Part shown: positions 53,588 to 64,000 of the stretch, piece after piece
Numbering within the stretch: position 1 is the first letter of the stretch
Layout of the letters: each line of letters starts with the position of its first letter
DNA from: Loripinus fragilis
Taxonomy: Eukaryota; Mollusca; Bivalvia; Lucinida; Lucinidae
DNA: 64,000 nucleotides
NCBI GenBank assembly: GCA_964019695.1
Contig: CAXHUL010000492.1
Span: 1 to 64,000, forward strand
Reading direction: 5' to 3'
Notes under the pieces: generated by a model
What the model was told of the DNA's origin: nothing
Seen by the model: the letters and a program-made list of their open reading frames with translations, nothing else
Database searches by the model: none
Program-made: the position numbers and the translations under genes

Positions 53588-56500
53588 GCACGGATGCATA
53601 TGCTGATCTCCACCTTTGGTAAACGTATGCAGCAAAAGCCGGTTTTCTCACAAAGAGAGCCATCAGACATTTTGCTGTTATTTGCTCACAAGGATCTGAA
53701 CAAAGTGAATTCCACATGCGCAGTATGTATATGTCCAAAGATTTTATTTTCATAAGGCTGCTCTACTACTTTCCCATGCTAGATGTTAGGTCCTTCGCCG
53801 TGACGCTCGTCTTTTGATTCTGTACTGAGGATAAGCTAGAAATAAGTGGAAATGACACATAATCAGTATTGGATATTAAACACATGAAAAAAGCAGAACA
53901 CATACAGCTTTGACACCAAACAAAACACAAAACACAACAAACATGACACAAAACAGGACACTGAACACAAATTAATTAAAATTAAGAACTAAAATAATAT
54001 GGCACACAACAAGGGGTTACAACTTCTATAGCTATTTTTTCAACAAGAAATAGATTGTGGCGTTGGAAGACCCATATACTATCATAAAATAAAAAAAAAC
54101 AAACGTTTGTTTCACATCTGTAATGCCAATTATAGGAAATCGACTTCTCCAAACTCATAGTCTAAATGTTTTTTTATAAAATGTTCAATGTTGAATCTGT
54201 GTATTTGGCTGAAATATTAATGTAACCAAGTATACTTAACAACTGAAGAAACCTGACGAATACAGTTGTCAATTGATTGAGAGTAAATGAATATGAATCC
54301 CACTTGCTAAACATATGTTATTTAATTAACATCATGTGGGCATTTAAATAAGGCACACATGCATCATGCAACCAAAAAGCCTCTTTCAAATCTACGTCAG
54401 CTTTAAGTTATCAGTGTATTTTGAGCTTTCACAAAGCTCTGTCGCTTTATCAACTCTTTTCACATTGCATGATGTTTTGAATGCATTTTGCAAATGTTCT
54501 TATCCTTTTGAACTCCCTAGCTAGCCCCACTACGTCCATTCGTCTATGTGAAGCTTTACACTTACATGCTCATAGTGTGTATACCGCAAAGCTTGAAATT
54601 CAAACTCGATTAAAGTAATGTGTAGCCAATTGGCACTATAACAAAGTAGACAGCACACACTAAACAATGACATGCGTTGGCAAAGAAAAAACAGTTAATA
54701 TCCTTATTTTACGTTGTTTCTTAATTCACGTTAAATTTGGTTTATTCCGCTTTTATCCGTTAACGGGACTTGAAACATAATTTCTGATTCTTGAAAATGC
54801 AGTCTCTAACAATGATTGGTGGACTCATTTCAATTTCTAGAATCACCTTAAACAAAGAAAATAAACCACTACCTTTTAGTCAACGTCTATAGCACAACGT
54901 AAAAAACCATATCATACATCACAACAAGAAATTTCAAAATGCACTTTTGTCTGTACTTGTATTGACCTTGTATACATGAAAACAGTTTTCAAAAAAAATA
55001 TTTAGACATACACTCCCGAGACAAAAATGATAAAAGCGGTATTATTGATGTTGTGACGTCATATTCAATATTTGATAATTATATTTTCTCCGAAAATATT
55101 TTCTAACGTCTTGATATTAAAATAAGAATATGCGTTAAGCTCTATGACTTTTTTTTATTTATGAGTCTGAAGCAAACAAAAAAATGTCAGGTTTCTTTAG
55201 TAGTTCAGTATATAATGAAACTGCACTTGGTTTTTATTTTTGAACACATCAGAACTAGACATTTTACGTATATTTCATAGGATAAATATTGATCGAAATT
55301 TTTAGCAGAAAGTAAGACAAAATACAAATCTGATTTTGGCTAGTAAAGAATGCAGCTGACACAATATTATGAAAATAATTATTGCACTTTTCAATGACAG
55401 TCCAATGTTAAATGGCAAATATCTCCATATGCACAAAGAGCAAATCGATGGTGTTACAAAAAGTAAGTTATTTTATGGTTTTACGTCTATAATGGCAATA
55501 ATCAACTCGCTAGAGCTGCTGTGTGATCTTCTCGTCCAGATGCACAAACCATACAGTAACTTACACTAATTGGAATTGGCTTATATTCGAGCATCACAGC
55601 AAAGAGCAAATTCCAAGAAGCACATGGTAAATTAATGGAAAATCAAGGGGAATACAACCCTATTCTAAAACTGTATATTTTTTTCATAGTTGCAAATGTT
55701 TACATTCTTATTGTAGTTTCCTTAGATGAAACCAACTTCCATTCTAATGCACTTGATTTTGTAACGCGATGTCTGATTTGATAACGTAAGAAATTTGTGA
55801 CAGTGTATCCTGCAATATACTGTCAAAAATAGTTTGACGTCATTAATTAGGTCACATTTCGTTGGATGACGTGCGGCTTTATGTGGCTTGCCACACTCCT
55901 ATTCAAGACGAGACTGCAGATGTGCATTAGAATGAGAATAACAATATCCAAACTTTTCATCTGGAAATCACGTTTTATGGCTCCACTAAATTTCCGACCG
56001 AATATCCAACAATAAAGAATCTACCTTCCAAAATGAAGATTTTGAATACAGTTATCCCCTAAATGACTGCTTTTATTACTCCATCCAAACTATTATATTA
56101 TCATATGATAAGGCAAAGTATCCGATAACTCTTACATAGGCCACTGATACATTTCTAACATAAAATAATGTTGAAAAATGCAATGAGCTAAACAAGACAT
56201 AAAATAGCACACAGAATTTAACACTAAAGATGTATTTGCATTTAAAATATTTACTATGCAAAATAAATTAAGCATTTTTTTTCGTAGCTGTCAATCCATC
56301 CACGTCAGATCTTAAATTTCATTTTCTGAACTTCCGACAAGGATTTCCCTGTAAAAATATTAGAGAGTTTTCGAATGCAGCAGCTGTGCTAAAGTGACGT
56401 TAGAAGTGGGCATCTTGTGTCATAAGAGGTAGCCAAACCATTTTCCAGCGATAACTTAGTCATTGAAACCAGGAAAAAGCAAAAATTCCAGAATTTCTGA

Positions 56501-57392
56501 CTTTTTTACGTAAAGAATAGCACCAAGTTTTCACATTTTAATGTATTATATCATGCTTTACATTGTCACCTTTACACGTTTTTCTAATCAATTCTTTCTG
56601 AAATATCGTTAATGAGTAACGTTGTAAGATTTCTTCAAATATGGTAAGTTAAATATTTTTTCACAAAACGTCTCATGGTTACAGAGCATGAGCTAAAAGT
56701 TTAAGTCTAACGTCACCGTTATTTCACAAACGTGTTGGGATATTTTTCAGTAACTTATTGTTTGAATCAACCATGATGTACGTTACATTTCTAGCCTATA
56801 ATTTCGTTAATCTGATTCTCTGTTGAACTGAACCATTAAAGATTTTACAAGAGTTTTCAACATAGAAGCTCCATCTCACCGTAAACATGGGCAATTAATT
56901 TAACAAGTGTTGGCCGCCTACAAAAGATCAAAGAGACAATGCAAAATCATTTTTGCATTACTTACAATGGATGTGAATTTTGCTAACTGACCCTTCTGCA
57001 ATTGTTGCTTTCCCCAACTCTCTATTTGAAGAATGGCGTTTGTGAATTTGTGGCTTCATTTGTCCAAAATCCCTTTCTCGTCATTGCAATTTTAAATATT
57101 TGATATTGCTCTCAGGTGAGCAAAATAAGATGTGAAACATAAAACCTGGCTTAATTTATTGTGCATAGTAAATTGTATATATGTGGTACAAAACTCGTAG
57201 ATGTTATGCATGCAAATATGTCTGTGATGACCTTTTATAGACTATAATTTTAGCCTTCAGCCCCTTTCATACTTGGTGTATTACCAGTAAAGTCTCTGGT
57301 CAGAATGTGCAGATGCAGAAGCTGGCCTGAGACTTCATTGGTGCTGTTTGTGGTAAATGCCATTTTTGTATGAGCTTGCACAAATAATACTT
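53588..57392. other. Intergenic / 3' side of the - strand gene
   Basis: No further exon recognised. The 57150-57392 part is probably 3' UTR of the - strand gene; AATAAA on the - strand occurs at about 57156-57161. The segment 55760-56060 is a copy of 8085-8320. Confidence 0.4.
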
Positions 57393-57587
57393 CTATGTAC
57401 CATCGTCATCATCATCGTCATCAGAATCATCTTCTATATATCTTGATCTAGCTGTAGATGCTCTCTTTCTTAGAACTTTTGATCCGTCTAAGGTAGAAGA
57501 TGATCGTCTTTTCATAGGAGTCACTGATGACTCAGTTGTTGATGATGTTTTCCGTTTAAGAGGTCGCCTTGAAAATGACTTTTCCTC
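57393..57587 (-). CDS. Terminal exon of an unrecognised nuclear-type protein
   Basis: On the - strand the acceptor ...TTGATTCTAG precedes GAGGAAAAG, and 64 codons run to TAG at 57393-57395. The peptide begins EEKSFSRRPLKRKTSSTTES, has a second basic cluster (MKRRSSS) and a third (VLRKRAS), and ends YIEDDSDDDDDDDGT. Basic clusters look like nuclear localisation signals and the acidic tail is common in chromatin-associated proteins; both are composition-based inference. Length is a multiple of three and joins the 12-nt exon in phase 0. I do not recognise the family. Confidence 0.7.
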   Translation of the reverse strand, partial: EEKSFSRRPLKRKTSSTTESSVTPMKRRSSSTLDGSKVLRKRASTARSRYIEDDSDDDDDDDGT

Positions 57588-58518
57588 CTAGAATCAAACG
57601 AATAAGCATTACACAGAAACGTAGATATGCGCAAATGTTGTCAAAAATAAGGGCACATGATTTTTTACTGAAAATATAAAATAATACACCTAAATTTCTT
57701 CATACATTTCTTTTTGTTTTAAGAGATCATCCACTTCTAAAATTTAATAATGTTGCATACCATAGGCGGATTTAAGTAAAACAAATCTTTCCATTGGTCC
57801 AGTTTAAGGTATATTTAGTTTAATCATATTTTATCTCAGAAATATAATTGTACAATTATAAATCATCTGTTTATACAAAGTATAGGATTAGAACGTAAGC
57901 AATGCTACTTATAAGGTTCTTCATATTGTGAACTGTAGGAACATTTCACAAGGTTACTTAATAAGTACTTAGGGTTAATGTCAAATATTTAATATTTAGG
58001 CTTTTAATCGTAATACATGTAACATAATCAAGTACTACTCATTAAAAGAAGAGCTAGTCATGTTTATCAATCTAAAATACATAATTTTTATGTGCCTTAC
58101 CAATGAGAACTACCTCAGCTAATTCCGTGGATTCAGACCTGGGACGTACGTCGAGGGTATACTTTGATATTGTGACGCTAACGTCACATATTGTGACGCT
58201 GACGTTACAGACACCATGCCAGCACAAGAAAAAAGTACTATTGCAGTGAAACAAAGTGTAATAACATTCCACAAGTTGCTATCGATGAAGTTTAGCTTTT
58301 CAACAACATAAACTTCGTTTATTGTGTTGATAGAAAAATGGATTTTAATACAGCTGAACCCACCTGCTACAGAACTTATTTTCTTTACGTCAGTTCTGGC
58401 TAATAATATGCAGTTTTTTTCATACTAAATACTGTTCCATTCTCGATTTTGGCCGAGATTTAATTTATTGATTGGCGTCATACATGCTCACCGTAATAAA
58501 AACAAATAAAGCACTTAC

Positions 58519-58530
58519 CTTCATTTGAAT
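58519..58530 (-). CDS. 12-nt microexon (IQMK) of the same gene
   Basis: On the - strand, TTTTCTTTATTCACAG is a strong acceptor, ATTCAAATGAAG the exon and GTAAGTGC a strong donor. In phase 0 it encodes IQMK and keeps the frame between 60198-60290 and 57393-57587. Its size makes it uncertain; inclusion may be alternative. Confidence 0.55.
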
Positions 58531-59151
58531 CTGTGAATAAAGAAAACAGAAACTATGATTAACAAACATGCCAAAATACGGTCATATACTTATCATGCCA
58601 CCAGATAGTATAGGGCTATAATGCATAAATTGCCTCAACCTAACACTAGATTTTGGTATTTAAAACATACGGTTAAATTGGTATATGGGAATATAATCAC
58701 AATGTATGCTCACAATTCGGATAATCTTGACTTATGAGTGCTATACCAGTCTTTTTTCCAGATTATTTAATAAGTATATATATTCCCTTAGTCATTTCAG
58801 AAAATATGGTAAGGTTAACTCTGTGTTTTTCAATACACGCTTTTATTTGACATCGTGATTTTAAGAAGAGCTATATTTAGCCATGCAATATACCTACTAC
58901 ATTATTTTGTATATGTCTGAAATAGTTTTGTGTTTTAAAAGAACTCAAACACAGAGTGACGAAACATACCATACCCTCATAAGACTCATCATGAATCAGG
59001 GAGTCAGTACCCTGGATTTTTCAGTTGTAGATTAATTGATAAAAGTGGTCATATTAACATTTTCAAAGCTATGTGCATGCATGTACAATTTCCATTGTTT
59101 TATCCCTTTACTCAATAAAAGCGCCTTTTGACGCCTTTGAAATATCATGTA

Positions 59152-59226
59152 TTTGAAAATATTATGGTAATGGAGCATCTGCCCTTTTAGAGCAAATGCT
59201 CCATTTTCCATCATATTTTCAAAAGT
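59152..59226. repeat. 75-bp foldback
   Basis: TTTGAAAATATTATGGTAAT + GGAGCAT at the left mirrors ATGCTCCATTTTCCATCATA + TTTTCAAA at the right. Lies in an intron of the - strand gene. Confidence 0.7.
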
Positions 59227-59312
59227 ATTCAAAACTTAAGTTAAATTTTTCTTAAACTTTATTCAATGTTTTCTAAAAATAGAAAATGATGTCATGATCT
59301 AAAAGTAGCCTT

Positions 59313-59611
59313 GATCCACATCTGAACTAAGGGTGAGGTTGGTGCGCTGTTAAACCAGTTTAAGCCCTCCAGTAAACTATTTTTACTGACCGTTCCAAGG
59401 CGGTACTTCTTTTGTGGATCATTTGTGTTATTTATGTCTTTTGTTTGTCATGCTTTCGCGTCTGTTCATTACTGCCTTGTGGTCACCTGAAGGTAAAGGG
59501 CTGACCTCTTGGCTCTTGCTTGTGATGATTATTGCGATTTTGTTACTCTCCCATTTGGTAGGCAGGTGTGGTACTTGATTGTATCGATTCCTGATCTGTG
59601 CTGTCTTTCTT
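59313..59611 (+). repeat. Terminal repeat of RT element, solo copy
   Basis: Matches 61978-62292 in order: ATCTGAACTAAGGGTGAGGT, CTGACCGTTCCAAGGC, TGTGGATCATTTGTGTTATT, TGTCATGCTTTCGCGTCTGT, GGTGTGGTACTTGATTGTAT. No coding sequence is attached, so it is a solo or heavily truncated copy. Confidence 0.8.
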
Positions 59612-60197
59612 ACTCTTATGAGTAAAGTTATACGAAATCTTTTTATTTTATGTAGTTTTGTCGCTTATAAGATGTTGATTAGAATGCTAAATCTTGAGAG
59701 ATCTGGAGAGACTACTTTTAAGACGTTATCTTGGGAAGAAGTTGATCATTGCTTTCTTTTTTACTTTAAAGTGGCAATGATCTGACCAGTGAGACCACTT
59801 CTATTTAACCCTTAAAGCGCCAATCACAAAAAAGTCGCCTGCTTTTATCGTCTGCTCAAATGTTTAAGAAGTCTCTATGACTAACAGTGTGTACCCATAT
59901 CAGACTCCTCCTATGTCTGATCTGGCTTCAGGCTGTTTGTCTCTATGCTTGAATTCTTCAATGATATTCGGCAATTATTGCAGCACACGACTTCAAGCAG
60001 ATGACATTTTAGATGCAATTTTCTGGGCGCTTGAAGGGTTAAGATTCTATAATAATCAAATATATGGGCAATCACATTTGAATTCGGTACATAATACATT
60101 TATGTCTTATTAATGATACTAAATGATTGTTTTACAAAAAGTGCCATGTAAAAAAATGGTTTCGTGGGATAGTGAGTAATGTAAACAGTTTGCTTAC

Positions 60198-60290
60198 TTT
60201 TGCTGCAAACGTTGCAGTTAAGCCAGATGACATTGGGGGTTTCCTTGCCGCTGGTAATGCTGCATCATCGTCTTCTCGTGACGTCAGTCG
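60198..60290 (-). CDS. Internal exon of the same gene
   Basis: Acceptor TGTTTAATAG, 93 nt, donor GTAAGC. Phase 0 gives RLTSREDDDAALPAARKPPM followed by SSGLTATFAAK with no stop. Splice sites are good and the other frames are less sensible. It precedes the microexon by 1.7 kb. Further 5' exons were not found before the window edge. Confidence 0.65.
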
Positions 60291-60759
60291 CTATTAAACA
60301 GAAATGATAAATGATTGACAATAAACATATTTGGTAAAAAATAAGTTACAAAACAAATCAAGTCGATTAATTACACTTATACATGTATGCTGGCATTTTA
60401 TGTAACTATTACTCTGAATATTAAGTACCACTTATAAGTACTAGCAGTCAAAGTAAAATATTGAAATGGACCACCTAAACAATTTTTCTGTTAGATTTTC
60501 ATGTTTAAAGAGTTTCCTTAGAGAGATGACTGGCCAAATTATGGCCAAACTAAGATATCATTCACAATACTGTAAGCCATTATGGATATCATAATCGTGA
60601 ATACCTACATATATGATATATGATTAAAACTGCTTACGTGACATTTTTTTATTTTGAATAAAGAATAAGCCATTATGGGTATACTTATGATTTTTGCTAC
60701 TCTTTACACGACTTTACCTAATAATTTTATAAAAGATAAACTTATTGATCTTATTGAAC

Positions 60760-60794
60760 GAGCCTTCAATAAGAAGGCTCTTTATTGAAGGCTC
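60760..60794. repeat. 13-bp perfect hairpin
   Basis: GAGCCTTCAATAA and TTATTGAAGGCTC around a loop that repeats part of the arm (GAAGGCTC). Just upstream of the decayed RT. Confidence 0.8.
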
Positions 60795-60884
60795 TCCTAA
60801 CCTTGCCTGTAACGAAAGAAACGCATTTTAAGTCGGAAAAACCTAAAAAAATATCATGTATGGTTTTGTCAAAATGTATGTGAT

Positions 60885-61650
60885 GTGCTGACCTTTTTGT
60901 TGACAACATTTTATTCGATTTGGCACCAAAATGTATATACAATGAGTTGGGATTCCTAAGGGCACTAATTGTGTTCTCCTGGTTGCCGATTTATTCCTGT
61001 TTTGTAATGAAAGATGATGTCTCTTATTGATGATAACCAGGCTGATATTATTGATGCTTTTAAAACTACATCCAGATATTTGGATGATATTTTAAACATT
61101 AATAACGTTTATTTTGACAATATGGTAAGTCAAATATACCTTCATGGCTCTAACTTAATAAAGCTAATATCTCTGATACCGAGGCCTTGTTTTAGACTTG
61201 TATTTGGCCATTCCTAATGATACAAATTCTGCCAAAATTTATGACAAACATGACGATTTTGATTTTGAAATTGTCAATTTCCCATTTTTAGATGGTGATG
61301 TTCCTCGCTCTACATCCTATGGAGTCTAGATCTCTCAACTCATTCGTTTTGCTAGAGCATCTAGCCATGTTGCTGACTTTAACACTCGCAATAAATTGTT
61401 AACTCAGAACCTTCTTAAACAGGGCTATAGGTATTACAAAATTCGCAAAACATTTTCTAAATTTTATAGACAATACTATGATTTGATAGATAAATTCCTA
61501 GCTGGGCTTAAATCTCTTTTGCGCAAAAGACTTTCAGAACCTGAATTCTATGGTGACTTGGTGTATAAATTGAAGAAGATTGTTGGCACTCATAATTTTT
61601 CAGCGCAGATTATTAAAATAATTTCCCATTATAAAAAGATTGGCTAAAAA
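60885..61650 (+). pseudogene. Decayed reverse transcriptase (Penelope-like, inferred)
   Basis: Fragments in shifting frames: VGIPKGTNCVLLVADLFLF (RT motif B-like region), then SRYLDDILNINN (catalytic YLDD), then LDLYLAIPN and QLIRFARASSHVADFN, and finally YGDLVYKLKKIVG. There are in-frame stops near 60938 and 61328 and at least two frame changes, so it is dead. The 5' part of the RT is absent. I recall near-identical proteins as multi-copy reverse transcriptases of molluscs; the Penelope-like label is inference from motif spacing. It lies upstream of a terminal-repeat copy, as expected for a 5'-truncated retrotransposon. Confidence 0.75.
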
Positions 61651-61977
61651 AATAATGTATTGCAACAGACTGCATGCTTGCACGGTTGGCAACTTTGCTT
61701 TCCTCTTTAATTGCACGCCGGTGGGTCTGACCTCAGACTCTATGACGATTCCGACTTAAAAACTTATTTATTGATGAGATGGTAGGGCCTGATGCTTTGG
61801 CTGTTGTCAGGCCTACCGGGGTTTACCTGTTGGATTTCTTTTGCTCTGGTATTATGTTTTATGTACTGTTGAGTCCTTACATTTGCTGTATCTTCTTTTT
61901 AAATCTTGATTAATATGTTCTAGGAGATGCTGCATGGATAAGTTAGGGGTCTTTCATGCAAACCAAACATATATGTG

Positions 61978-62292
61978 CCTAGATTCACATCTGAACTAAG
62001 GGTGAGGTCGGTGCACAGTGAAACCGGCTTAAGTCCTCTAGTAAAAATATATTTACTGACCGTTCCAAGGCTGTTCTTTTTTGTGGATCATTTGTGTTAT
62101 TTATATCCTGTGTTTGTCATGCTTTCGCGTCTGTTCATTGCAGCCTTGAAGTCATATGAAGGGAAAGGGCTAACCTCTTGGCTATTGTATGTGATGTTTA
62201 TTGTGATTTGATTTCTTTCCAATATGCTATCCTGGGACAGGTGTGGTACTTGATTGTATCGATTACTGATCCTTGCTGTTTTTCTTACTTTT
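61978..62292 (+). repeat. Terminal repeat of RT element, 3' copy
   Basis: Downstream of the decayed RT and collinear with 59313-59611; ends with GTGGTACTTGATTGTATCGA + TTACTGATCC. Most likely the 3' end of that element. Confidence 0.8.
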
Positions 62293-64000
62293 GGAGTGAT
62301 TCAGTCAGTTAATATTGTTACAATTAACTATATAGCTTTTTAGTGGCTTGGCAGCTGAAGGTTATTTACAATTGAACAGGATGTCTATGGCAAATACTGT
62401 AAGATAATAAATATGAAGACAAAACAAATGACCACCCAGCAATGATTTTTCAAGATATTAGCAAACTGGACATGAAGTACACTGCCATTTAATGTTAGTC
62501 CAGACTCCAAAGCAACTGCAAGAGAATTGGTCAAAAGGACAAAGACTCAAGGGGAAATAGCAATTAGAACTAAGTATCTTCGTGACTGCAGAAATGAATG
62601 AATGTCAAACAATTACTTATAAGGTAATGATGGAATGCCTAAACGTCACAAGCAGACTGACAACATGTAAACAGTATAAACTGAAACGAAGTTATAAGTG
62701 GCCACTTTTCACTTTCATTTTTCTGACTAAGCGCGAATGATATTGCAATGATTTTGCCCAAATATTAGCATTTTAATTGACAAAAGTTAAGCGATGCTTT
62801 GGAAGAATTTTCTATTACTTCACAATTGTTTTGGTTCAAAAATGCAAAACTCAACTCTTTGAAGAAAATAAGCTTTTTGAGTGCAGTTTTTACCAAAATG
62901 AAGTACAGATGATTGAAACCCGTCTAGCCGAATTCAAAACTATCAACCATTTGAATTTTTGCTTATGCTAGATTTTTTATGAATTATTAAAAAAATATCA
63001 TATTCCGCATTTTCTGATATTTTCCCATGCTAAAATCATTGTATGTGTTTCATTTAATGTGACCATGTTTGACCAAGATTGGTTTTGATGTGAAACTTTA
63101 AAGGTCATTTTAATGACATATGTACATTTTTATTTTATTTTATTTAAGTAGAAGAATGATGGCATTTCAATATGTATATTTGCTAAAAGAAAGTCGATGC
63201 AGTGCCACTGGTAACAAAGCGTACAGAGCAATGCAAAGTTTGTATACAAACTGTATGGTTAAAGCTTAAACTCTTTGACCAAGAACTTGCTGCTGATAGT
63301 GGCTCTCTTCATGTTAGCACAGAAGAGAAGTGGAGAGCGATTTTTATTTTCTAATCAGGGGCAAAAATGTTATGGGGTCACTTATAACTTCGGTTCAGTG
63401 CACACACACACCCAGGAGGTCGGCTTTAGCACCCTGTCATTTAGAAAAATGATTTTGGTAACTGTTATTGATAATCATTTGTTAATATCTAGATATTATG
63501 CAGGATGATAGACAATACGCTAGCACCTAAGATTCTGACTTTAGAGTTGTACAGATTGCATGCAAAATACACAATAGGTACACATACTGGTTTCTATGGT
63601 TGAGGTTAGCTAAAAGCAGAAAAGAGGACACATGCTCGAGAAACAGAATTACTTATAAAGACGCTAGGCAGTGGGTTACGGTGTGTAACTAGGTGGCTAT
63701 ATGAGACGTGTACAGAGAATTTATTTCAATGTATTTGTGTTTTGCATTTACGTTTACAGTCAAATCTCGTTTATTCAAAGATCTCAGAACTAAGGGTTTT
63801 ATTTAGAATTATTGGTAGTTTGAGTTATACTGAGGTAAATATGATATATATAATCCCCGAGAATCATTATTGTCAGATTTTTTGATAAAACATTTTTCAT
63901 ATTTTCGAGGATTTACTATAGTTCAATACTTTTTCGACGAGCCCTTTAATAAATTTCTGGGAGGGTTTCATGTGATAAAAACAGTAAGTATACGTGATGT
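62293..64000. other. Unassigned sequence, no gene seen
   Basis: No exon of the - strand gene or any other was recognised. The short frames at 62777-62971 and 63275-63508 have no family resemblance. Confidence 0.4.

Noticed and set aside
58098..58136. A possible extra - strand exon (GTCTGAATCC... with a GTAAGG donor)
   Set aside because: It is about 38 nt, would break the phase-0 frame joining the microexon and last exon, and the acceptor has a poor pyrimidine tract.

Overview
The window is metazoan nuclear DNA: AT-rich, gene-poor, with spliced genes and many transposable elements. The density of tRNA-derived SINEs, short inverted-repeat (MITE-like) elements, tandem arrays inside inverted-repeat elements and L1-like retrotransposons fits a lophotrochozoan, most likely a bivalve mollusc. 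That assignment is inference from repeat style; no species marker was recognised. There is no bacterial gene layout, operon or CRISPR array. A 23-base run of N at 40306-40328 is an assembly gap.

Genes. On the + strand, four consecutive exons (543-642, 2056-2213, 6949-7031, 9288-9474) encode the C-terminal part of an NAD kinase, joined by canonical GT/AG introns with consistent phases and ending in TAG. The upstream exons lie left of the window. On the - strand, three phase-0 exons (60198-60290, a 12-nt microexon at 58519-58530, 57393-57587) form the 3' end of an unrecognised gene with a basic, Ser-rich, acidic-tailed C-terminus; its 5' part would lie right of the window. I see no other host gene.

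Retroelements. A nearly complete L1-like non-LTR retrotransposon occupies about 16141-21116 on the - strand. Its ORF1 (RNA-binding) and ORF2 (endonuclease plus reverse transcriptase) share one frame and are separated only by a single TAG, with no ATG before the endonuclease. Other retro-sequences are a decayed reverse transcriptase near 60.9-61.65 kb with copies of its terminal repeat, a zinc-finger ORF followed by a hammerhead-like ribozyme (2735-3480), two LINE 3' tails and four copies of one tRNA-derived SINE.

DNA elements and tandem repeats. A roughly 500-bp inverted-repeat family beginning TTACAACC recurs at least seven times. Two mariner-type non-autonomous elements (38592-39554, 45949-46865) carry several palindromic RFX X-box motifs. 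Two hairpin repeat families share their outer ends and centre but differ in their arms. Tandem arrays include a ~140-bp satellite rich in nuclear-receptor half-sites within 15-16 bp inverted ends (4029-6551), a 37-bp array (13.4-13.8 kb), a 32-bp array (26.7-28.85 kb) and a ~120-bp array (47.7-48.2 kb). A large imperfect inverted repeat spans about 31.0-35.9 kb around a decayed coding region.

Layout: 0-9.5 kb NADK 3' exons with repeat-filled introns; 9.5-16 kb MITEs and minisatellites; 16-21 kb the LINE; 21-25.4 kb SINEs and MITEs; 26.7-28.9 kb 32-bp array; 31-36 kb large inverted repeat; 36-53 kb nested MITEs and mariner elements; 57.4-60.3 kb 3' end of a - strand gene; 59.3-62.3 kb retroelement remnants.
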